From assembly GCA_951799405.1 (NCBI GenBank), contig OX637332.1:11351001-11415000 (forward strand): 64,000 nucleotides of DNA. The letters are read 5' to 3'. The notes below the pieces were generated by a model, which saw only the letters and a program-made list of their open reading frames with translations, had not been told where the DNA came from and made no database searches. This stretch comes from Agapetus fuscipes. Lineage: Eukaryota > Arthropoda > Insecta > Trichoptera > Glossosomatidae. The stretch's first letter is position 1; every line of letters starts with the position of its first letter. Below are positions 56,452-64,000 of the stretch, piece after piece. Both the position numbers and the translations under genes were made by a program.

Positions 56452-56570
56452 TTATAGCTCTTTTAGTATCGTTACGTTTCATGACAGAGGGCTAAGGTTT
56501 GATCCCCACCAAGGGTGTCAGAAAGGGTTTCCCGTTTCGATGATCATTTCAAACAGATGAACATTTTGAT
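56452..56570 (+). repeat. family D SINE, decayed fragment
   Basis: ttatagctcttttagtatcg, then ggtttgatccccaccaaggg and gtttcccgtttcgatg match the head and first body block. Confidence 0.6.
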
Positions 56571-56817
56571 CGAATTAGAGGTTCATTTTATAAGAAAAAG
56601 TCTTTAAAATATAACGAAACGATCAGAAGTTGTAATGACATACTAGGCAGATAATAACAGCAAGGACGGCGTTATTCTTAAAAAATCGCATTACGACAAT
56701 AACATTTATACTTACTTTTGTTATGTGATTGACAAGAACAGTTGTTGACAATTTTAATTATAAAACAAAGAGTACACACTTCACCAACAACAATGTGTAA
56801 GAACAAAAACACTCAGT

Positions 56818-57128
56818 GCTCCGGGGTACCTGATGGAGCTGGTGTCACCAGCAACTACAACCTCGCGCGGACAAACACTGCAGTCAGCTGCATCAAGAAG
56901 CAGCTGCCTGGACATCCCTGCAAGAAGGCTCCGCACTGTTTTTGGAGACAGGGCATACAAGGCGGCCGCTCCAATGACTTGGAATGCTGTTCCCGCCTCA
57001 CTGGGGGAACTGGATTTGGAGAGACTGTTTAAAAGAAGTTTCAAGACTCACCTCTTCGTCCAATCATATGGACAAGCGCCTTTGTAGTGACACACTGTCA
57101 TGAAAGGCGCTGTATAAATTTTGTATTA
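56818..57128 (+). pseudogene. LINE (CR1/L2 group) 3' end with RT C-terminus
   Basis: The plus frame reads PGYLMELVSPATTTSRGQTL, then FGDRAYKAAAPMTWNAVPAS and RSFKTHLF, stopping at 57085-57087. It is followed by a short 3' UTR ending gcgctgtataaattttgtat. These are the last ~90 residues of a CR1/L2-group reverse transcriptase. The copy is 5'-truncated. Its 3' end resembles that of the LINE at 60930-61523. Confidence 0.75.
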
Positions 57129-57180
57129 AAAATAATACTATCTAGGTTTTTAGCAGTTACTTTGAGAAAGTTCATTTTAA

Positions 57181-57400
57181 TAGATTAAAATAAAATACTT
57201 CTTTGTTATAATTCACATGAGTTTTTATTTTTTAAACACTACCGGTTTCGGGAAAAGCAATACCTCCCATCTTCAGGTGTAAATATAAACTTATTTTAAT
57301 ATTTACACCTGAAGATGGGAGGTATTGCTTCTCCCAAAACCGGTAGTGTTTAAAAATAAAAACTCATGTGAATTATAACACAGTATTTTATTTTAATCTA
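57181..57400. mobile_element. fold-back element, ~104-bp arms
   Basis: The arms 57181-57284 and 57297-57400 are near-perfect inverted repeats (tagattaaaataaaatact ... ttttaatcta) around a ~12-nt AT loop. Each arm holds accggttt and ccatcttcaggtgtaaat. The 14-bp repeat aaaaataatactat occurs at 57128-57141 and 57400-57413, possibly a target duplication of a slightly larger insert. Confidence 0.8.
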
Positions 57401-57413
57401 AAAATAATACTAT

Positions 57414-57796
57414 TGGCGGTGTTGTATATTTCATACCTTTTTGTCTATTTTTTGTTGTGGTGGCTTAGAATGTACGCAATGTTATAATATAATTGAGGTA
57501 AACATCAATTAAGCCTTACTACTTGAAGAATTCAGAGCTTTTATACTGCCTAAGAAAACATAAAAAGTTTTCGAAAAATACTTTTGATTCCTCCAAGAGA
57601 CCTTTAGAGACAGAAATATAATATTTTGTGTGATATAATACGAGTAAGCTTATTAAGTCACATATAAAAATCTTGTGACAATTTTTTTCTTGTAAATATT
57701 ATTTCAAGGAAAGTTTTTGGGCAGGCCACCTTAACGGTTTACAAAAGTAATGAGTTTTCATCCAGTTTATGAGAAGTAAAGCTTCGCTGTTCACTT
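57414..57796. other. no gene seen
   Basis: AT-rich and non-repetitive. Confidence 0.45.
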
Positions 57797-60226
57797 TTTT
57801 ACTTTCTTGCTATAGCCGAAGGCTATAAAGAAAGTTATGATTTGGTGTGAAAAAAAAATTTCGAGGTTTTCACGGAAATGAGTTGTCCTGGTGCAGGACA
57901 TGCCAAAAAACACTATCTTTCAAAAACGTCCGTCTGTATGTATGTATGTATGTATGTATGTATGTATGTATGTATGTATGTGTGTGTGTCACTTTCCAAA
58001 GTATAAGACCTAGAGATACCAAATTTTGGCTACATCAACTTTTTTGGACATATATTAAGTATGAATAACATGGCATTACACCAACTTGAAAATTCAAGAT
58101 GGCTGCCATACAAAAAAAACATAAAATTGCACTTTTCTCAAAAACGGCTCCAAGAATTTTTCTTAAATTTTCAAAGTTGCCACTAATTAATTTTAAACTT
58201 AATAAATTAGTTATGGCAACACTCTTACTAATCTATGTCTATGGGCTGCGATATGAAAAAAACAAACGATTGTGATTTTCTCGAAAGTTAAGGGGTCAAC
58301 AAAAGAATAATGATCTACAATATTATGGACAGCATAAATTTCTACAAATTTACAAAAAAAAAATTTTGAAAAAATAAATATAAAGCACCGTTTACACGAC
58401 CTGAAATTTTAAATCGAAAATATTACAAAAACCTATTAAAATGCAAGATATTTAAATTTGTTTTAGATTTGATAGAAAGAACAAGCTTATCACTTTAATT
58501 CGTAACCATTTTTTATTTACTTTTTTGAAAATTCAAGATGGCTTCCGAAGAGCTGAAAATTTAAAGTGCGATTTTCTCAAAAACGGCTCCGACGATTTTT
58601 CTTATTTTTTTTGTGAATCCATTTATATAATAGTGCTATCTAATAATTATAATCATTTCTTCATCATAATCTCGGTTTAGGGAGTTGCCATATAAAAGAA
58701 AAAAATAATGGAAAAATTCTCGGCAGTTAGAGGGTTAATAAAAAAGTAATGTAGCAAAATTGTAAAATAATAATAATAACCTATATATTGCCATCATTAT
58801 TTTTTCCAAAAAGTGAATCAAAAGTATAGCCGCCATACAAAGTGAAAATTTTCCATACAAAATGTAATAGCAATTTTCTGGGTAGTCAAAGGGTTAAAAA
58901 TAGATAAAAGGCTGCGATTCTTAAAATTTTATAAATACCAATAATAATCAGTCGTTACTTTTTCAAAATATAACTAAAAAGTTTACCCACCATACAAAGT
59001 ACTAGTTTGCATACAGAAGGGTTCAATGACCATCTATAATAATCTAGAATATAAGTTGCAATGAAATATAAACATTTAAAACTAATATGAAATGCATGCC
59101 CACAAACAGGTACGTGTAAGTTCGCGCTTACGAATGCTGAATTTGTACTTACAAATTAAAACCAAATCCAAATGAACATAAAACCTGCAACTCTTGCCGA
59201 CCTTCCTTGAAACAGGGGTGACATTGACAAATTGAATTATTTTTTACACTTTGGGAGGACTGAGAAATGCGAGAAAATTGAGATAAGACTGAATGAAAAA
59301 AGAGTGGAGGTCGTGAAAGAATTTGATTATCTGGGAAGCGAGTTTGAGTCGAATGCGAAAATGACGAAATAATTGGAAAAGCGCGCTAGTAGAGGAAGAA
59401 ATGTAATGAAAACGATTGGAAGAATTGCAAGAAATAGGAAACTTACGAAGAATATGAGATTGGCGGTCCACAATGGCATATTGGTTGGTGGAAGTGAGGC
59501 TTAATGAATGTGAGCTGAGTAAAGTATGTAAGTACGGTTGAAATGGCTTACCTGAGAGCAATGGCTGGAAAGACACTGAGTGATAGAGTACGTAATGCTT
59601 GAGTGATGAACGAGTGTGGTATAAAAGAGAATATGAGAATGAAAGTACAAAAAAGTACGATGAGATGGTTCAGACATCTTGAAAGAAAGGATGATGAACA
59701 ACTAACGAAGAAAGTGTACAAAGGAAATGTCAGAGGAAAGCGCGGAAGGGGAAGGCTGAGGAAAGAATGGTTTGACCAAATAGGTGAGATTGCAAAAGGA
59801 TGGATTCTGCAGAGTGAGAATAAGAGAAGAGTATGTATGAAAAAGGTGATGACAGCAAAAAGTGGAGGCGCATCTGCGGAGGTACCGGCCACCCCTAATG
59901 AAACGGTGGCAGGATACAGTCCAGTACAGTACAGTACAGAGGTCAGCTTCATACCAACCTATGAGTCGAGGATCTTTCTTGTGTAATTGGTACTTTTTCA
60001 AATAAATCAACAAAATATTTATATTCATTTAAGTATTTATATGCCTATATCCATATTGTACGAGTATGCAGGTACACACCGCGGTGGAATAAAATTGATT
60101 TATTATTGATATATTATATTTTTATTGAAACGGCATTAGCTGGTAGATGATTCTAGCTTTACATACGTCATACAGTGGGTTAATTTTTGCAAGAAAGTCG
60201 AGTACAGATTCTGTGCAATTTATTTT
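57797..60226 (-). mobile_element. composite repeat unit, copy 3
   Basis: Reverse-oriented copy. Its hairpin end is at 57797 and its aaataaattgcacagaatct end at about 60226. It carries the (catg/tatg)n run at 57937-57980, SINE 3' part (59040-59258), LINE fragment and SINE 5' end (about 59940-59975). Like copy 2 it lacks the ~66-bp family E piece. Confidence 0.8.
59259..59935 (+). pseudogene. LINE RT fragment in composite copy 3
   Basis: The plus strand encodes EVVKEFDYLGSEFESNAKM, a stop, then RNRKLTKNMRLAVHNGILV, frameshifts, and at 59603 onward MRWFRHLERKDDEQLTKKVY with a basic GKRGRGRLRKEW tail. The order FxYLG ... RWFxH ... GRGRxxxxW is that of the thumb and C-terminus of non-LTR reverse transcriptases. 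The 3' end is a tandem agtac tail. Confidence 0.72.
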
Positions 60227-60229
60227 TTG

Positions 60230-60570
60230 TTGAACTTGAAGAGGTGTCCTAAAATTTTTATTTCATTTTTTAGCGTCGAATGTAAGAAATCAGAGACATT
60301 TAATCAAATATTAACAGAAGCAAAGCTGTCTTTTGTAGATGCGGAGATGTTTATTTTATACACCGGTCTGTTTTCGCAGTATTTAAATAAAATAAAATAA
60401 ACTCAAATAAAGTAAGAAAAAAATTTAAGGGCGCTCCGCTGAAAGCGACAGGGCACTTTTAATATTTCAAGGAGGCCGGTGCGTTCAATTTACTCAGGAA
60501 TAAACGATGGAATAAATTAAATGAAAACAAATTAAAACGTTAGAGCGTGGCAATGTAATTATTTTACCTT
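60230..60570. other. no gene seen
   Basis: AT-rich flank of composite copy 3. Confidence 0.45.
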
Positions 60571-60690
60571 TAACCTAAGTTGCAAACATATATTACATTT
60601 AAGATTCATGTAACATGCATTCCCATAAGCAGACACGTAAAATGTTGCGCTAACACATGCCGCATGTGAACTTATAACATAAAAACCTCA
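60571..60690 (-). repeat. SINE-like repeat, subfamily B, 3' half
   Basis: The minus strand holds gttcacatgcggcatgtgtt to the ttgcaacttaggtta end. Confidence 0.75.
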
Positions 60691-60897
60691 CATTAAAAAA
60701 ACCTGAAAAAGTTGCACTGACGTGCGAAATCTGTTTATTTTCACTATTAAAGAAATCAGGTGTACACCAAACACTGCGCTGAGTAAACATAGCCGATATA
60801 AATTTACTAAGGCCAACTCGCATGTTAAACTTGCATGAAAAAAAAAAATGGAATGGGAAAATTGTATCTGGAAATGATTTAATTGTTCATTTTTTGT

Positions 60898-61835
60898 TCC
60901 TAGACTTATAGGTTGGTATTAGGTTGACTAATAATAATAATAATAAACATTTGTACAGCGCTTTTTCGTGACTGAGTCACTGCAAAGGCGCTTTGTAATT
61001 GTCTTTGAAAAAATAAGTTTTGAGCCCTTTGCGAAAAGCTGCCTCAGTCTTCAGTTCCCTAAGGGTTACAGGAAGAGAATTCCAACCCGTCGGAGCAGCA
61101 ACGCTAAAGGCTTGGTCACCAAACATCGTCTTTGTGGCTCTGCGCGGCAGCTGGAGCAGACTTTTATTCGAGTCCCTGGATCTGAGTGTCTGTCCGCGGG
61201 TAGTAACATCCATTTTGGTGACCAGTTCAGGCACGTAGTGAGGTGCTGCTCCATCTAGTATTCTGAAGGTGAGTACACACAGCTTGTACTGTATCCTCTG
61301 GAAAATCAGAAGCCAGTAAAGTTCAAACAGAAGGGGCGTTATGTGGCAAAATTTGGACTGACCAAATATAAGCCTCGATGCTGCATTCTGGACCGACTGC
61401 AGTCTCTTCAGTTGCTTCTTTGGCTGGGAAGCAAATATTGAGTTACAGTAATCAAGTTTACTGAAAACAAAAGAGTTCACCATGGACTTGATGGCATCTG
61501 TGAGGAGACATCTTCCACCCAGACAAAAATGGTTCACTTCGCCAATTTCATCCCTGTTTCAGGTAAGGTCAGCAAAAGTTGTCGGGCTTATATTAATTTG
61601 AGATTGGGTTTTAATGTATATTATAAGTCCACATGTGGTATGTGTAAGAGCAAACTTATAAGGTCAACAAAAGCTGCAGGGTGTATGTTCATTTAAGGTT
61701 TGGATTATAATTTGTAAGTACACATGCAGCATTTGTAAACGCGTACTTACACACGTCTGTTTACGTGCATACACTCAATATGAACTTTAAATGTGAACAT
61801 ATATTTGCAACTTAGATTATAGAATTATAGAATAG
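60898..61835 (+). repeat. SINE-like repeat interrupted by a LINE, partly duplicated
   Basis: The 5' end ttcctagacttataggttgg lies at 60898-60930 and continues at 61524 (aaaaatggttcacttcgcca). After the LINE the middle of the SINE appears twice: a B-like stretch to about 61650, then a second stretch from aaaagctgcagggtgtatgt to the ttgcaacttagattatag tail. Confidence 0.75.
60930..61523 (-). pseudogene. 5'-truncated LINE (CR1/L2 group) with RT C-terminal domain
   Basis: The minus strand encodes about 180 residues ending at 60977: VNSFVFSKLDYCNSIF (thumb region), LQSVQNAASRLIFG, APHYVPELVTKMDVTTRGQT, FGDQAFSVAAPTGWNSLPVT and a final KGLKTYFF. These are in the order found in CR1/L2/Rex-type elements. 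The 3' end gcgctgtacaaatgtttatt with a (tta)n tail at 60930 is typical of the L2 group. The catalytic YADD region is missing through 5' truncation. The reading frame is otherwise open, so the copy is fairly young. Confidence 0.85.
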
Positions 61836-62356
61836 TCGTAATTTCAAATCCTATCAAGCTCTTTCCGATGATTAGGTGCCGACATAATTATGTGCTGAAA
61901 CATTAAGACGATGTTATTAGCGGGATGAATAGGTTTAGACGATTGTTAGACTCAATGGGCCAACGCCATTCAAAGCCAAATTAAGTGGCAATTATTTGAA
62001 ATAATAATACGCGCAGCTATAACTCAAGCTGCTAACGCTTGAAATAGCGTTGGCTGTTATTCGCTTAGAGTAGCTTCTCACCTTATATTCAGAGGTGTAA
62101 ACGACCCTCCTCGGTCGCTAATACTGCCATCTTTTCCATTTTCATAACCCAACGGCTTTTATAAGTTGAAACTCTGCCTCACATCAAAAATCACTTTTAT
62201 TTATTTAAAAAAAGGTTGTTTCACTTTAAAAATATTTTTTCATGATAAAATTTTCAATCAAAATATATATGTACGTATGAACGACACGTGGTTTTTTATA
62301 GACATTTCCCAAAACTCTGAGTAATATAACTTATCCAGGATAATGACGTCTATTTA
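61836..62356. other. no gene seen
   Basis: No ORF or repeat recognised. Confidence 0.45.
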
Positions 62357-62845
62357 TGATCTATAATCTAAGTTGCAAAGATTTATAACATTTAAGATTC
62401 GTATTAAAAGTCGGCAAGAGTTGCAGGGCTTATGTTCATTTGAGATTGGGTTTTTTATATTGTAGGTCCACATGCGGCATGTTGTAACGAGATGAGTTTG
62501 TTTGTTTGGTAGAATGGAATATTGTATTTAAATTTGAATGGAAAAAGGAAAACAAAAGAATGCAGAAAGGGGGAAGAAGCTTGCCTGGCGTGAGAGCCAC
62601 AAGCATGTGTAATTAAGAATAATTAATATTATTGTGCTGTGGTTTATTGTGTATACATTGTGAAAGGAATAAAAGTAAACATATTAAAGTGGCTGTTACA
62701 TTATTAATTGTGTCAATCAGCAGGACAGAGGAAAAACCCTCACAATGTGTAAGCGCGAAATTATGCGTGTCTGCTTGTGGGAATGCATTTAATATGAATC
62801 TCAAATGATACATATCTTTGCAGCTTAGATTTAGATTTAGATGAT
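62357..62845 (+). repeat. rearranged SINE-like repeats split by a solo LTR
   Basis: 62357-62406 is a minus-strand 3' end. It is joined directly to a plus-strand middle part from gtcggcaagagttgcagggc (62409-62482). The B copy resumes at 62749 and ends agcttagatttagatttaga at about 62840. Confidence 0.75.
62483..62744 (+). mobile_element. solo LTR (262 bp) inside a SINE
   Basis: It starts tgtaacgagatgagtttg and ends aaaccctcaca (TG...CA), with the 4-bp target duplication atgt at 62479-62482 and 62745-62748. Removing it and one duplication restores the SINE consensus catgtgtaagcgcg. A ggaataaaag signal is inside. Orientation is not certain. It is unrelated in sequence to the other two LTR families here. 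Confidence 0.8.
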
Positions 62846-62858
62846 CAAGTAGAGTTAA

Positions 62859-63120
62859 TTCCTTGACTTATTGGCTGGTATGAGGCGGACAACAGACACT
62901 GTAAAAAATAGTTTACTTAGCCTCCTGTCACTCTTGTTTTAGGGAAGGTCAGAAAAAGTTGCAGGGCTTATTTTCATTTGAGGTTTGGATTTTGTGTTCA
63001 TTTAGGCTTGATTTTTAATTTGTTAGTACACATGCATCATTTGTAACGTGTCTGTTTGTGAGCATGCATTTAATATGAATTTTAAATGTTAATATATCTT
63101 AACAACTTAGATTGTATTAT
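62859..63120 (+). repeat. SINE-like repeat, diverged full-length copy
   Basis: It starts ttccttgacttattggctgg, has a partly repeated ggtttggattttgtgttcat/ggcttgatttttaatttgtt middle, and ends aacaacttagattg. Confidence 0.75.
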
Positions 63121-64000
63121 TATTACCCACCTTCCATTTCAACGTTTGTAATTCTACGTATACCTTGATTAATGATATTAAAAATAAATACAAAATATAA
63201 ATTTCATTCTTTAAAGCGTGATAATTTGAAGTGTTAACAATACCAATAAAGTGCAGTATAATTTTCAGACAAAGATTATTGCGAGGCAGGGATGATATTA
63301 GATCTAGTAGCTCTGAGACAACCAACCAAGGAGGGTGGAGGGAAAAAGCGTTGGTGGGGTGGAGAGGCGAGGGGGGGGGGCTTAATGGCACCCGCTACAT
63401 TATTAAAGCTACCTAATTTTTCTTTTATTGTACTTAACAAACTCATAAAAAATATCACGAGACATCGGCACGCTAGTCGGCGCTGGTAAGGGAGGAATTC
63501 GCAGGGGCGGTGAATCTTAATGAAACTTGGATGGTTTGGGTGGATGGGATAGGAGATTGGCCCTTTTACTTATTGCGATGCTTTTTTTTCGTTATTTATG
63601 GGTTTTATAGATTGAACGTGATAGTAAATTGCATGATGTATTGTTTGCAATTTTTAGAGAATTATTAATTCGATATTTTATGAACACTCAAATGCGGTTT
63701 ATGTTGATAATTCAGAAGTAAATACTCCATTGAGATTAATAAAGGCAAGGAAGAGTTAAAAAAGAAATACATTTAGATTTTGGGTTAACAGAGAAGAATA
63801 CATTTGAAGTGAAGTAATTATTCTTAGTTTAATTCATGCATAAATAATTTTGTAAAGGTATAGCCCAATCATTATAATTGGCGTTTATTTCCATGTATGT
63901 ATTAAGTTTATAGTATAATCTAAGATATTAAGAATAAAAGCTGATAAGCTAACTCATCTTATTTAATAATAATAATCGATGACTTTAAGACTGGACGTAG
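63121..64000. other. no gene seen
   Basis: A purine-rich patch near 63330-63385 gives spurious glycine/arginine ORFs. No domain or repeat recognised. Confidence 0.5.

Overview
The window is animal nuclear DNA, most likely from an arthropod. It is AT-rich, has no operon-like gene packing and shows no convincing host protein-coding exon. It is crowded with nested transposable elements. The arthropod assignment rests mainly on a near-complete 5S rRNA-like module at 4594-4711 that resembles insect 5S genes, and on the mix of SINE, LINE, Ty3/Gypsy, hAT and pogo-like elements. I cannot name the species.

The only intact long genes belong to one full-length Ty3/Gypsy-type LTR retrotransposon at 11343-18553. 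It has two 472-bp LTRs that look identical by eye, a 4-bp target duplication (gtaa), a gag ORF (12479-13864) and a pol ORF in the -1 frame (13813-18081). Pol carries protease, reverse transcriptase, RNase H and integrase in that order. Its C-terminal extension looks like a TARG1/OARD1-type macrodomain followed by a CCCH zinc finger, and is the most unusual feature of the window. The element sits inside the last few bases of an older solo LTR of a related family (10932-11342 plus 18558-18559, target duplication atac).

The dominant repeat is a family of about 250 bp with more than 30 copies on both strands. It has a fixed 5' end (ttccttgacttataggttgg), no terminal inverted repeats and a short tandem 3' tail. 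There are two subfamilies: A, with a gattata-type tail, and B, with a gatta-type tail. Target duplications of 7-8 bp and an empty/filled site comparison show that it moves like a SINE. Two further SINE families are present: D, with a tRNA-like head, and E, with a 5S rRNA plus tRNA head. A composite unit of about 2.45 kb occurs three times (20221-22737, 46942-49645, 57797-60226). It combines an interrupted A-type SINE, an antisense LINE reverse transcriptase fragment, a (CATA)n microsatellite and a terminal hairpin.

Other elements are: a non-coding LTR element on the minus strand with two near-identical 984-bp LTRs (36053-40385); a solo LTR inside a B-type SINE (62483-62744); a hAT element with 17-bp inverted repeats and an 8-bp target duplication that keeps a transposase C-terminus (54087-55067); a pogo/Tigger-like remnant (4356-5173); a fold-back element (57181-57400); and several 5'-truncated LINE ends. 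Remaining stretches are AT-rich sequence in which I see no gene. All alignments were done by eye, so repeat boundaries are accurate to a few bases where target duplications are quoted and to roughly 5-20 bases elsewhere.
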